From positions 930,001 to 994,000 of the forward strand of contig NZ_CP047961.1 in NCBI RefSeq assembly GCF_014279775.1: 64,000 bases of DNA, in the 5' to 3' direction. A program made the position numbers and the translations under genes. The DNA comes from Synechococcus sp. PROS-9-1. GTDB taxonomy: Bacteria; Cyanobacteriota; Cyanobacteriia; PCC-6307; Cyanobiaceae. Of the stretch, positions 1 to 6,624 are shown one piece after another (position 1 is the first letter of the stretch; each line of letters opens with the position of its first letter). The notes below the pieces were generated by a model. It ran no database searches. It saw nothing but the letters and a program-made list of their open reading frames with translations, and was not told the origin of the DNA.

Positions 1-98
1 AACAAGCCGTATGTATCCTGCCCTTTGCACTTATGCGGATCCTCGTACTTCCAGTCCGGATGATGTGGACCTGAAGGCTCAAGCTTGTGCTTAAACAT
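1..98 (-). CDS. Partial hypothetical protein, runs off the window start
   Basis: An open frame on the minus strand starts with ATG at 98 and stays open to base 1; the visible N-terminus begins MFKHKLEPSGPHHPDWKYED. The composition, rich in H, P, W and charged residues, looks protein-like. The same frame is also open for about 17 codons upstream of this ATG but has no standard start there. The family is not recognised. It continues the run of small minus-strand genes that fills the first 4 kb. Confidence 0.4.
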   Translation of the reverse strand, partial: MFKHKLEPSGPHHPDWKYEDPHKCKGQDTYGL

Positions 99-151
99 GA
101 TGTTAGATGCGGTGGAATAGGCAGTTTCAGGGCATGCCCAGGCCCATGTAT

Positions 152-415
152 TCAGTTAGGCAGCTCCGTCTCCGGATGCCACATCTCATCCCGATAGATC
201 TCCTTTAGCGGTGACCCATCAGGCAGTTCCGACCATGCCTCATAGAGGCTCTGTCCCATGTATGCGCATGCTCTATGCGCGAGGTCCAGCTCCTCCTTCA
301 GATAGTCGTCTGCATACGTTCCCATGTCATTAGCTCTCAGCATTTCTGCCGCATAGCTGATGCTGTTATGCATTGCCCGCAGACTTTCCTGCGTGATCGT
401 GATCTTCGTATTCAT
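152..415 (-). CDS. Hypothetical protein, 87 aa
   Basis: Begins MNTKITITQESLRAMHNSISYAAEMLRAND and is acidic and mostly helical in appearance, with no signal peptide, membrane segment or known motif. It belongs to the minus-strand series of short accessory genes. The start at 415 lies about 20 bases downstream of one copy of the recurring intergenic palindrome (435-459), the same placement as for the genes starting at 1047 and 1840. No function can be assigned. Confidence 0.6.
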   Translation of the reverse strand: MNTKITITQESLRAMHNSISYAAEMLRANDMGTYADDYLKEELDLAHRACAYMGQSLYEAWSELPDGSPLKEIYRDEMWHPETELPN

Positions 416-434
416 TAGATAGATGCGATGTTGA

Positions 435-459
435 TAGGTCTTTTAAGGACATACCCAGG
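435..459 (-). promoter_or_regulatory. Recurring intergenic palindrome, copy D
   Basis: On the plus strand GGTC-TTTTAA-GGAC forms an imperfect inverted repeat followed by a CCCAGG block. It separates the gene ending at 470 from the gene starting at 415. Related cores occur at 1061-1087, 1374-1401, 1864-1889 and 3139-3150, each just ahead of a minus-strand gene. It could be a promoter element, an operator or an RNA processing hairpin. Confidence 0.4.
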
Positions 460-469
460 TCCAAGTTGA

Positions 470-712
470 TCAGTCCATTTCCAACATTGCTCCTAACAAG
501 TGAAACAAGTCTTTTGCTGCTTGAATAGGCATCTCGATCTCTGTACCACAGCCATCCGTAGACAACTTATACAAAGATGCTCCGTCACCTTTTGCCCAGA
601 ACTCGTTACCCAAGATTAAGGTTGCAGTCTCCTTAGTACCGATTGCGCACATAGATGTTGTTCCCTTATCGTAGAACAACCCTGTATCACCGATTAACTT
701 TTTCTTAGACAT
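470..712 (-). CDS. Hypothetical protein, about 80 aa
   Basis: Starting at the internal ATG at 712 the protein begins MSKKKLIGDTGLFYDKGTTS; the frame is open to an earlier start at 760, but that extension is proline/histidine-rich and looks non-coding. The body contains an LILGNEFWAKGDGASLYKL stretch that suggests beta strands. The family is not recognised. It lies in the accessory block, with a 54-base gap holding palindrome copy D before the next gene. Confidence 0.55.
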   Translation of the reverse strand: MSKKKLIGDTGLFYDKGTTSMCAIGTKETATLILGNEFWAKGDGASLYKLSTDGCGTEIEMPIQAAKDLFHLLGAMLEMD

Positions 713-825
713 GATGCGGTGCTCCGTAGGTGGATGTATTGGCAGGGGACGATGGTTCACCCTGCCTCGGTATTGTTCACGGCCCGATTGCCGAACACTG
801 CGTCTCTCCGATTAAGGAGCCCGGT

Positions 826-1047
826 CTATTCCAGGTAATTCTTTCCTCGGGATAGCAGCAGCCGCCTCCCAGGCGCTAGACGATTTGTGGCCGAAGCCCT
901 CACGGTTACATCGTCATCCGTGGCAACCTCTTCAGCCCCCAAGTCAATCCGCTCACCCTCTCGGGTCACGGCTGGAGGCATCGTTATCAGGATTCGTTTA
1001 ACGCCCATCCTGAACATGACAGCATTGCCAAAGTCCGCCCAGCTCAT
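826..1047 (-). CDS. Hypothetical protein, 73 aa
   Basis: Begins MSWADFGNAVMFRMGVKRIL and carries an acidic GAEEVATDDDVTV stretch followed by a basic C-terminus (RLAPGRRLLLSRGKNYLE). It has no recognised domain. The start codon lies about 14 bases from palindrome copy C (1061-1087). The reading frame is short and unsupported by homology that I can recall, so it is a probable rather than certain gene. Confidence 0.45.
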   Translation of the reverse strand: MSWADFGNAVMFRMGVKRILITMPPAVTREGERIDLGAEEVATDDDVTVRASATNRLAPGRRLLLSRGKNYLE

Positions 1048-1286
1048 CGATCACTGGTAGGCGAAGTCTTTTAACGTCTTACTCAGGACGAATAGTTGTG
1101 GATCTTTTTGCAGGCGTCCACATTCCCGCGGGTTAGTGATCCCGAAACACGCCGTCTTTTATATGGGATGAGACGGACTAGCGAAAACCCGCTGCTCTTA
1201 TATGTAGGCTCGCAGCTGCCCTGACTCATTGGATCTGCGGGAGGTCAAGCCCTCGATGATTTATTAAGGCTCATCGGGAAGCCAAG
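1048..1286. other. Non-coding stretch with several hairpins
   Basis: No convincing gene is seen. Three inverted repeats are visible: CCGTCT/AGACGG (1152-1176), GCTGC/GCAGC (1191-1216) and a perfect CGATGA/TCATCG stem (1254-1276) whose loop contains TTATTAAGG. The last lies immediately after the 3' end of the tRNA-like sequence at 1287-1367. Palindrome copy C occupies 1061-1087. The region may be transcribed as structured RNA. Confidence 0.35.
1061..1087 (-). promoter_or_regulatory. Recurring intergenic palindrome, copy C
   Basis: Contains AAGTCTTTTAACGTC followed by CTCAGG on the plus strand; read on the minus strand the CCTGAG block precedes a TTAAAAGAC core, as in copies A and D. Pairing of its arms is weaker than in copies A and B. 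It sits just upstream of the gene starting at 1047. Confidence 0.35.
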
Positions 1287-1367
1287 TGGAGCAGGAGGGA
1301 ATCGAACCCTCTCAACTCTCGTGGCCGTCATGCGGAATTACGAAAGCTGCCTACCAAGTGCTGTCCC
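1287..1367 (-). tRNA. tRNA-like sequence 1, anticodon unresolved
   Basis: The minus strand has a canonical T-arm (GAGGG-TTCGATT-CCCTC), a 7-bp acceptor stem with one G-T pair and one A-C mismatch, a discriminator A and a D-loop-like TTGGTAGG. The length is 81 nt and CCA is not encoded. The anticodon arm is not canonical. One fold gives loop TTCCGCA (anticodon CCG, Arg) with an A-G mismatch and a 14-nt variable loop; another gives a 6-bp CTTTCG/CGAGAG stem with a large loop. It may be a divergent phage-type tRNA, a decayed tRNA or a mimic. Confidence 0.4.
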
Positions 1368-1373
1368 AGAAAA

Positions 1374-1401
1374 GGCCCTTTTTAAGAGGGGCTAGCTCAG
1401 G
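1374..1401 (-). promoter_or_regulatory. Recurring intergenic palindrome, copy A
   Basis: The arms GCCC (1375-1378) and GGGC (1389-1392) enclose a 10-base AT-rich loop and are followed by TAGCTCA. Copy B (1864-1889) has arms GTCC/GGAC, the same loop length and an identical TAGCTCA. One base pair therefore differs in a compensated way, which suggests that the pairing itself is conserved. The element is only 6 bases from the 5' end of tRNA-like 1. Confidence 0.45.
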
Positions 1402-1405
1402 TTGA

Positions 1406-1840
1406 TTAGTACTTTTTCAGGTGTGTTGCACCATCAAAGAACTGATCACCCAGGAGATCCTTCTCCCATGCAGTTTTATATTCCGCCATACCATGCAGCC
1501 AGATATGTTCCGGCGCATAGTTCAGCTTTCCATATGTATCTGCCAGGTCCAGGATCTCCTCAGTTGTTAGCAGCAGGTATTCATTAGGAGCCCAGTAGGA
1601 GTCCGATTTATATCGGAAGTCCCAGCCCCCTTTTATACCCCAGTCACCCTCATTTTGGATTGGCTTTTGCCAGTCCAGACATGCCCAGGATGTAGATGTA
1701 GGTATTGCCAGCCATAGACCCTCAGGTGTTTGACCCAGGATCATCAGAGGCCGAGGCATTTTTGCCTTACCTTTTTTACCCTGCATTGATGCAGGATTAC
1801 ACCTTAGGGTTGCCCCAGGTGCAGGTTGCCAGGTTGACAT
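1406..1840 (-). CDS. Hypothetical protein, 144 aa
   Basis: Begins MSTWQPAPGATLRCNPASMQ and is unusually rich in tryptophan and tyrosine (WLAIP, WACLDWQKP, GGWDFRYKSDSYWAPNEY). No catalytic motif, signal peptide or membrane segment is visible, and the family is not recognised. It sits between the two tRNA-like sequences. Its start codon at 1840 lies about 24 bases downstream of palindrome copy B. The stop codon overlaps a TTAGTAC sequence resembling the operator half-site found at 2101-2120. Confidence 0.6.
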   Translation of the reverse strand: MSTWQPAPGATLRCNPASMQGKKGKAKMPRPLMILGQTPEGLWLAIPTSTSWACLDWQKPIQNEGDWGIKGGWDFRYKSDSYWAPNEYLLLTTEEILDLADTYGKLNYAPEHIWLHGMAEYKTAWEKDLLGDQFFDGATHLKKY

Positions 1841-1863
1841 TGTTCATTTAGCGATTGGATAGC

Positions 1864-1889
1864 GGTCCTTTTAAAGAGGGACTAGCTCA
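1864..1889 (-). promoter_or_regulatory. Recurring intergenic palindrome, copy B
   Basis: The arms GTCC (1865-1868) and GGAC (1879-1882) flank a 10-base AT-rich loop, followed by TAGCTCA exactly as in copy A. The element lies between tRNA-like 2 and the 144-codon gene. See copy A for the covarying base pair. Confidence 0.45.
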
Positions 1890-1890
1890 A

Positions 1891-1959
1891 TGGAGGTGAC
1901 GGGAATCGAACCCGCTGGTTGTCGATGCCAAACCGCAACCCGTTACCAAAGCCACCCCC
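1891..1959 (-). tRNA. tRNA-like sequence 2, anticodon unresolved
   Basis: The minus strand has a full 7-bp acceptor stem (GGGGGTG with CACCTCC, one G-T pair), discriminator A and a T-arm GCGGG-TTCGATT-CCCGT. A D-loop-like TTTGGTAAC is present but the D-stem is weak. The central arm can pair GGTTG with CAACC, which leaves a 14-nt loop instead of the usual 7 nt. The total is only 69 nt and CCA is not encoded. The quality of the T-arm and acceptor argues for a functional tRNA-like RNA; the amino-acid identity cannot be read. Confidence 0.4.
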
Positions 1960-2098
1960 GAAAAGGTGATCCGTCATGTGGATCAGTCATCCCGCTCATT
2001 TCACACGCCCCGGGGGAGGCGGAGCTCCTGATTGATGGGCCAGGAGCGGTGCCGCTTTTATGAAGCCTTTGGGCTGGCTTGTTTTGTCCGATGTAGAT

Positions 2099-2127
2099 AT
2101 GGTACCAACTGGTTAGTACCTTGTCAA
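2099..2127 (-). promoter_or_regulatory. Promoter overlapped by a 20-bp near-palindromic operator
   Basis: Minus-strand TTGACA (2122-2127), a 17-base spacer and TACCAT (2099-2104) make a sigma70-like promoter. The spacer and part of the -10 are covered by GGTACCAACTGGTTAGTACC (2101-2120), a near-palindrome whose arms differ at only a few central positions. A protein bound here would block RNA polymerase. Half-sites recur at 2279-2288, 3578-3586 and 3628-3636. Confidence 0.5.
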
Positions 2128-2252
2128 CCCCTCCTGGAAAGTTAAAGCTGAACCAGACTTCGCGTCGGTGGCTTTGAACTCTCGTGGTGGAGAGGTCTTC
2201 GGTAGTAGAGGGGCGGTTGTTTGTCCGCCCTTGCTTCCGATGAATTAAGTAT

Positions 2253-2288
2253 GCCCCCTGATTACCTACCTGTCAACTGGTTAGTACC
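2253..2288 (-). promoter_or_regulatory. Second promoter with adjacent operator half-site
   Basis: Minus-strand TTGACA (2271-2276) is followed after 17 bases by CATACT (2248-2253), a weak -10 match. Directly upstream and touching the -35 lies GGTACTAACC (2279-2288), identical to one arm of the palindrome at 2101-2120. It lies downstream of the 265-codon gene and points toward the tRNA-like genes. Confidence 0.4.
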
Positions 2289-2315
2289 CAATTAACAGAA
2301 GATGAGTAGAAATAC

Positions 2316-3113
2316 TTAGAACTTCATCAGTCCACTCGTTGGCTTCACTGGTCTGATGTCCTGTGTTGCCTTGACCAGATCATTCCATCTCTCCATTCCT
2401 CCCTTGCCAGTAATGCCAGCTATGAGGTTGTCGAGGGTCATCAGTCCTTGAAGGGCTTTGCCATAGGGACCACCCACAGCTCCAACTGTTTGTCGGACTG
2501 CTTGGCCACCTAACCCTCTAAGTGCTGCCTTCGGATCGAACTGGATCTTCACCCCATCTGATCGTTGCCAGGTGGTAGGTCCAACCCTCTTCGCATCGAA
2601 GCCTCCCTTCCCGTTGTTAGCCAAGACACCATTGGTTGCCCTGTCGAAGAAGGTGCTCCTCCTGCCTTGCTGCCCATCTCCCGTGAAGAACTCACCAGTC
2701 ACATGGTCTCCGATCTTTACTTGATCAAGAGCTCCACCTACTGAGGCATTCATCCGTTGCTGAGCTAACCCCCTTTGCTGTGGGTTGAGGTTGTTAGGAA
2801 CTTGGAAGGGTGTTCCCCCTTTCCTTTGGTTGATGGTCCTATCCCATGCCATGTCATGAACCTTGACTCCATTGATCCCCTGCTTTGGATGCGGGGTGAC
2901 ATAGGACTCACTGCTCACAGCAGGTGACTGTCTATAGGTCGTGAACTTGGTACCCCTTGGGTTCCTGTTCTTATTGGTGACCTTTGGATTCGATTCACTT
3001 CTATGGGCTGCTAATGCCCTCTTATCTATCTGTTGCTTTGAGGTGGGCTGGATGGCTGTCTGTTGGAAGTTGCTCCATAGCCTCCGCTCCTCCTCCTTTG
3101 TTAATGGCTTCAT
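2316..3113 (-). CDS. Hypothetical protein, 265 aa
   Basis: The largest gene of the accessory block. The N-terminal third is basic and low-complexity (TNKNRNPRGTKFTTYRQ); a middle part (about residues 130-200) contains KIGDHVTGEFFTGDGQQGRRSTFFDRA, which resembles a beta-rich fold; the C-terminal third is glycine-rich (LRGLGGQAVRQTVGAVGGPYGKALQGL) and could insert in or traverse a membrane or serve in assembly. No cysteines and no catalytic motif are evident. A phage or satellite structural role is possible but is only inference. It is separated by 58 bases from the regulator gene upstream and probably cotranscribed with it. Confidence 0.6.
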   Translation of the reverse strand: MKPLTKEEERRLWSNFQQTAIQPTSKQQIDKRALAAHRSESNPKVTNKNRNPRGTKFTTYRQSPAVSSESYVTPHPKQGINGVKVHDMAWDRTINQRKGGTPFQVPNNLNPQQRGLAQQRMNASVGGALDQVKIGDHVTGEFFTGDGQQGRRSTFFDRATNGVLANNGKGGFDAKRVGPTTWQRSDGVKIQFDPKAALRGLGGQAVRQTVGAVGGPYGKALQGLMTLDNLIAGITGKGGMERWNDLVKATQDIRPVKPTSGLMKF

Positions 3114-3138
3114 CTAATAGTCAAGCTTGATGGTCTTA

Positions 3139-3150
3139 GGTCTTACAAGG
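3139..3150 (-). promoter_or_regulatory. Possible further copy of the intergenic motif
   Basis: Plus-strand GGTCTTACAAGG resembles the GGTCTTTTAAGG core of copy D and lies 26 bases before the start of the 265-codon gene. The match is short, so it may be chance. Confidence 0.2.
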
Positions 3151-3171
3151 CCGTCGCCTATGCCAAGTCCC

Positions 3172-3552
3172 TCAGCTCTTGACCTTCTCTAATAAGGAGA
3201 GCAGATCCTTGAGTTCGGTGATCCTTTCGGGTGTGAGGCTGTCTAGCCCTGCTCCGATGACCACCTCTCTCTCCTTCTCTGGAATGAGGTCTATATAAGG
3301 AGGGACTTCCCTCTCCTTCTTCTCTGCTCTTACCTGAGTCCTTGGGATGTAATCCCTGGTGTCCTCTCTTACTGGGACCTGAACCTCAGCATCATCGAGC
3401 TGGGCTCTGTACTTAGGAAGCTTGAGTGCTGTCTCTACTAGCTCAGCAGCCATAGCTGACATGGCCCTCTTGTTGTGTTTGGCCAGGGTTCTGACCATTG
3501 CGTACTCCTCTGGTTGGAGAAGTGTCTGAACTCGATCAAGGCTGGATGGCAT
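3172..3552 (-). CDS. Ribbon-helix-helix-type regulator candidate, 126 aa
   Basis: Residues 5-50 (SLDRVQTLLQPEEYAMVRTL... then AMSAMAAELVETALKLP) fit the short strand plus two helices of CopG/Arc-type ribbon-helix-helix DNA-binding proteins. The remainder is charged and helical, ending in a leucine-rich helix (TELKDLLSLLEKVKS) that could oligomerise. Such proteins typically bind inverted repeats and repress their own promoters. Several GGTTAGTAC half-sites lie 26-84 bases upstream of the start, and the best palindrome is at 2101-2120. It is therefore the obvious candidate for binding that motif (inference). The ribbon-helix-helix assignment is by eye and moderately sure. Confidence 0.6.
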   Translation of the reverse strand: MPSSLDRVQTLLQPEEYAMVRTLAKHNKRAMSAMAAELVETALKLPKYRAQLDDAEVQVPVREDTRDYIPRTQVRAEKKEREVPPYIDLIPEKEREVVIGAGLDSLTPERITELKDLLSLLEKVKS

Positions 3553-3577
3553 TGGTTGTTCTCTCGTGGATTAGGTG

Positions 3578-3636
3578 GGTACTAACGTGACTAACGGTTA
3601 TTGGCCTCATACTAGCTGCATGTAAAAGGTTAGTAC
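3578..3636 (-). promoter_or_regulatory. Cluster of GGTTAGTAC operator half-sites
   Basis: GGTACTAAC at 3578-3586, a partial ACTAAC repeat at 3590-3595 and GGTTAGTAC at 3628-3636 lie upstream of the regulator gene. A minus-strand TTTACA (3621-3626) could be a -35 element. The arrangement fits autoregulation. Confidence 0.4.
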
Positions 3637-3682
3637 TTTTATAGCTGTTGACAAGAGTAGATCCCTTGCTGTACCTGCGATC

Positions 3683-4006
3683 TCAGCGATCAGCGTTACT
3701 CTTCAGTCGTAAGGGGGAGAGTTTCTCCTTTTGCGTTGTTGTTTCAATTGGCCGTTGAGCTGCTTCGCGATTGAGTTCCCGCTCCAAGGCGGCAATCCTT
3801 CTCTCTCTAAGGCAGTGCCGACAGCCTCCTGTGGTTTGGAGATGCTTTTCAGGCGTGATGCTGATCAGTTGGACCGGATGCTTGTTGCAACGAATTTTGA
3901 CCGGGCTCTTGTAGCTGCGGTATTTAATCTCTGAGTAATCGAAGTGATCACCAAAGCGCTTACGCGCTCGTTTGAGAAATTCCGATTCCGTGATGCGAGC
4001 TGCCAT
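3683..4006 (-). CDS. DUF723-type zinc-binding protein, 107 aa
   Basis: The N-terminal 70 residues follow the pattern FLKRARKRFGDHFDYSEIKY, then VKIRCNKHP, then HLQTTGGCRHC, which matches the DUF723 repeat found in phage and mobile-element proteins, often next to nuclease domains. Cysteines at C39, C62 and C65 and the nearby histidines could bind zinc. No nuclease domain follows: the C-terminus is a short basic helix. The start at 4006 is back-to-back with the AlkB gene. Its presence supports a mobile origin for the block. Its function is unknown. Confidence 0.6.
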   Translation of the reverse strand: MAARITESEFLKRARKRFGDHFDYSEIKYRSYKSPVKIRCNKHPVQLISITPEKHLQTTGGCRHCLRERRIAALERELNREAAQRPIETTTQKEKLSPLRLKSNADR

Positions 4007-4091
4007 GGGAAGAATGTATGGGGTGTTGCCGCGAAGTTTTCGTCTCTGTTATGGCTCGTTACTGGTTTGTTTCAGGCAAGACCCACGATCG

Positions 4092-4679
4092 ATGAGCTGG
4101 AACCATCGCGTTGGCTGGATTGAACCGCAAGCTTCGGCTTACTGGTTTGATCGATGTCAGGAACAGATTGTCTGGGAGCAACCCCAAGTTCGGGTGTACG
4201 GCAAGCTCCACCGTGTGCCGAGAATGACTGCTTTTCTCGCAGATGCTTCGGTGTCATACCGCTATAGCGGTGTGATTCATCGCGGTCAGGGCTGGCCCGA
4301 CTGGTTTACGCCTTTGCTGGAGCAGGTGAATGAGAGTTGTTCTGCCCAATTCAATGGTTGTTTGTTCAATCTCTATCGGGATGGAGATGACCGCATGGGC
4401 TGGCATGCCGATGACGAACCGGAGATTGATGCCAGATGTCCGATCGCATCCCTTTCTTTTGGTGCCACCAGGGCGTTGCAGTTTCGTCATCGCCAGAGCC
4501 AGAGCCGAGAGGAACTAGCCCTTGCAGATGGGGATTTGCTGGTGATGGAACCTGATTGCCAACGGTTGTGGATGCACGCCCTTCCGGTTCGCAAGAGGGT
4601 ACGCACGCCAAGGTTGAACCTCACGTTCCGAGTCTTTCTCCCAATGTCTTCAGCAGCACAGCCCAAATTGGCACCGTGA
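4092..4679 (+). CDS. alkB: AlkB-family 2OG/Fe(II) dioxygenase
   Basis: Repairs alkylated DNA or RNA bases by oxidative demethylation with Fe(II) and 2-oxoglutarate. The iron ligands are visible in GWHADDE (H-x-D) and in the later WMHALP histidine; PRLNLTFR supplies the arginines that bind 2-oxoglutarate. FNGCLFNLYRDGDDRMGWH and IASLSFGATRALQF are typical of the ALKBH2/3-like branch. The chosen start (MSWNHRVGWIEPQ) gives about 195 residues; an in-frame start at 3972 would overlap the divergent DUF723 gene and looks too long. The 3' end overlaps the convergent transporter gene by 59 bases. Confidence 0.85.
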   Translation: MSWNHRVGWIEPQASAYWFDRCQEQIVWEQPQVRVYGKLHRVPRMTAFLADASVSYRYSGVIHRGQGWPDWFTPLLEQVNESCSAQFNGCLFNLYRDGDDRMGWHADDEPEIDARCPIASLSFGATRALQFRHRQSQSREELALADGDLLVMEPDCQRLWMHALPVRKRVRTPRLNLTFRVFLPMSSAAQPKLAP

Positions 4680-5643
4680 TCAGTGCCATGAGGGTGCTGC
4701 GCCAAATGAGCTGTGCTGCTGCAGTGCTGTCTGCCTGCTCGGTTTCTGCCATTAAGAGCACGGAAATGGCAGTGGGGGCTGCAGCTTGTAGGACAAGGGC
4801 CTGACGCGCGAAAACGCTGATGGGAAGGATCAGGCTGAGTCCCAATACGAATGCAGGAAACAGCAGAAGTTTGCACCCCAGAGCAGCATTCAACGTTTTG
4901 CGCTGAGCGCTCTGGGTTGCTGCTTCTGCCTGCGGTGTTGTTGATTTCGCGTCTGAAAGGCCTGCAAGTCGCATGCCCACAACGATTAAGGCCAGCACGA
5001 TCACAACCCTTGAAGGCATCCACAGTGCGGCCGTAATCGTGGCTTGCCATGGTGTTGCCAACACAACCAAGGCGCCCAGGAGTCCTCGTGAGGCAGGACT
5101 GGAACTGAGGTGGTTGATCAATACACGCCAACGTTGCGGATCAGCCTCCGGACTTGATCCTGCAAGCCAGATCGGTCCTAGCCCCCATGCCAGGAGCGTT
5201 GCGCCGAAGTCGTAGCCGATACTGACTGATAAAGCTTCTGGTGGAAGCAAGGCCAGCGCGACCGGAATCCCGAAATAGGCAGTGTTACCAACGCAACAGC
5301 CCAGTTGCAGCGTGGGCGAGAGCAGCGGATCGTCCCCTCGGCGCCAGCGTCTGAGCACCATCAGCATGCCCATGATGGCGGCCGCGGCCACGGCGGCCGT
5401 GCTGATCAGGGAGCTGTTCAATCCACCTTTCAACAGCAAGCCCATCAGGCTGATGGGGACGCCGTAGCGCACGAGTGGCGTCGCTAACGGCTTGACCCAA
5501 CTTGGTTTGAATCGTCCGAGCAGATATCCAACAAGAAGGCCTGGAATGAGTTCAACCAGGAGGCGAAGAATCGCGGTAGCTGCCAGATCTGAGTAAATAC
5601 TAGGAACACGCACAACGATGTGCCAAAGTTTCAGCTGTCCCAC
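4621..5643 (-). CDS. AEC-family permease
   Basis: A membrane transporter of the auxin efflux carrier (AEC) family, with around ten hydrophobic segments in two halves separated by a charged loop (GLSDAKSTTPQAEAATQSAQRKT). It shows the family motif region GCCVGNTAYFGIPVALALLPPEAL in the first half and APTAISVLLMAETEQADS in the second. The substrate cannot be predicted. An alternative GTG start at about 5613 would remove the overlap with the divergent small gene at 5620. Confidence 0.8.
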   Translation of the reverse strand: MGQLKLWHIVVRVPSIYSDLAATAILRLLVELIPGLLVGYLLGRFKPSWVKPLATPLVRYGVPISLMGLLLKGGLNSSLISTAAVAAAAIMGMLMVLRRWRRGDDPLLSPTLQLGCCVGNTAYFGIPVALALLPPEALSVSIGYDFGATLLAWGLGPIWLAGSSPEADPQRWRVLINHLSSSPASRGLLGALVVLATPWQATITAALWMPSRVVIVLALIVVGMRLAGLSDAKSTTPQAEAATQSAQRKTLNAALGCKLLLFPAFVLGLSLILPISVFARQALVLQAAAPTAISVLLMAETEQADSTAAAQLIWRSTLMALITVPIWAVLLKTLGERLGT

Positions 5644-5871
5644 GACAGGTGCTCAGTGGCTGTTTCGGCTCCTTTCTGTTCCATCCCCCAGAGAGTGGTT
5701 CAGCTCAGTGAAACCTTGCAAGCTCAACGTGAGCGCTTGCAGGAGCGGTTGGCTGAGCAAATTCATAGCCTTCCCGTTGGCAATGAAAGCTGGCAGCAAA
5801 CCGAAAGGGAGCTCATAGCTGCTGAACGGGCCCTGCATCAGTTGGATGGCAGTTGTCAGTTAGTCATTTGA
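5620..5871 (+). CDS. Hypothetical coiled-coil protein, 83 aa
   Basis: After a short N-terminus, residues 25-80 ([24 protein letters not shown] and [21 protein letters not shown]) are rich in E, Q, R and L with heptad spacing, which suggests a coiled coil. The codon pattern fits the neighbours. It lies between the AEC gene and the convergent ABC ATPase gene, overlapping both by small margins. Not recognised. Confidence 0.45.
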   Translation: MPKFQLSHDRCSVAVSAPFCSIPQRVVQLSETLQAQRERLQERLAEQIHSLPVGNESWQQTERELIAAERALHQLDGSCQLVI

Positions 5872-6599
5872 TTGAGGAAGCGCCTGCTGCGCTCTTCTTT
5901 GGCATGGCTGAAAAATGTCTTTGCGTCTGAAAGTTCAACTACTTTCCCAGCGTCCATAAACAGCACCCGGTCAGCGACTTCACGGGCAAATCCCAGTTCA
6001 TGCGTAACGACCACCATGGTCATTCCTGCTGAGGCCAGCGTGCGCATGGCATCGAGAACTTCCTTGACGCGTTCTGGATCGAGAGCACTGGTTGGCTCGT
6101 CGAACAGCATCACCTCTGGATCCATCGCCAAGGCTCTGGCGATGGCGACGCGTTGTTGCTGCCCCCCACTGAGCTGGGCAGGCCGTTTCATGGCCTGATC
6201 AGCGATCCCCATTTGGCTCAGGAGCGAGAGCGCCCTCAGCTCCGCCTCTTTTTTCTTTGTTTTTTTGACGCGGATTGGTGCCAGCGTGATGTTGTCGAGG
6301 ATGGAGAGGTGGGGAAACAAATTGAACTGTTGAAAGACCATTCCAACCCTGCGCCGTATTCGTTTGATCTGTCGTTCGTCATGGTTGGAATCCAGCTGAA
6401 TCCCTACGATTTCTAATTGACCTTCATCAATGTTCTCCAAGCCATTGAAGGTGCGGATCAAGGTGCTTTTCCCTGAACCAGAGGGCCCCATGACAACAAG
6501 AACTTCGCCAAGGTTGACACTGAGATTCACCTCATCAAGAGCACGATGATCGTCGGAATAGGACTTACTAACGGACTGCGCGTGAATGGCGATGGACAT
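5856..6599 (-). CDS. Amino-acid ABC transporter ATPase
   Basis: ATP-binding subunit of a polar amino-acid importer (GlnQ/BgtA type). Walker A is GPSGSGKST, the Q-loop lies in [12 protein letters not shown], the signature is [15 protein letters not shown], Walker B is [12 protein letters not shown] and the H-loop is VVVTHE. The start [14 protein letters not shown] at 6599 is chosen because the upstream in-frame extension to 6659 overlaps the preceding permease gene. It is the last gene of the five-gene transporter operon. Confidence 0.85.
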   Translation of the reverse strand: MSIAIHAQSVSKSYSDDHRALDEVNLSVNLGEVLVVMGPSGSGKSTLIRTFNGLENIDEGQLEIVGIQLDSNHDERQIKRIRRRVGMVFQQFNLFPHLSILDNITLAPIRVKKTKKKEAELRALSLLSQMGIADQAMKRPAQLSGGQQQRVAIARALAMDPEVMLFDEPTSALDPERVKEVLDAMRTLASAGMTMVVVTHELGFAREVADRVLFMDAGKVVELSDAKTFFSHAKEERSRRFLNQMTN

Positions 6600-6624
6600 A
6601 GGTTTTGTGGCGGTACGAACGGTC

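Larger units (their letters stand above)
1960..2315. other. Regulatory intergenic region with two predicted promoters
   Basis: No gene of convincing length is present. On the minus strand two sigma70-like promoters can be read, each associated with the GGTACTAAC operator motif (separate entries). Transcription from either would run toward tRNA-like 2 and the genes below 1960. Confidence 0.5.

Noticed and set aside
2157-2240. Third tRNA-like sequence
   Set aside because: It shares a CTCTCGTGG word with tRNA-like 1, but the T-arm does not pair and no acceptor stem can be formed.
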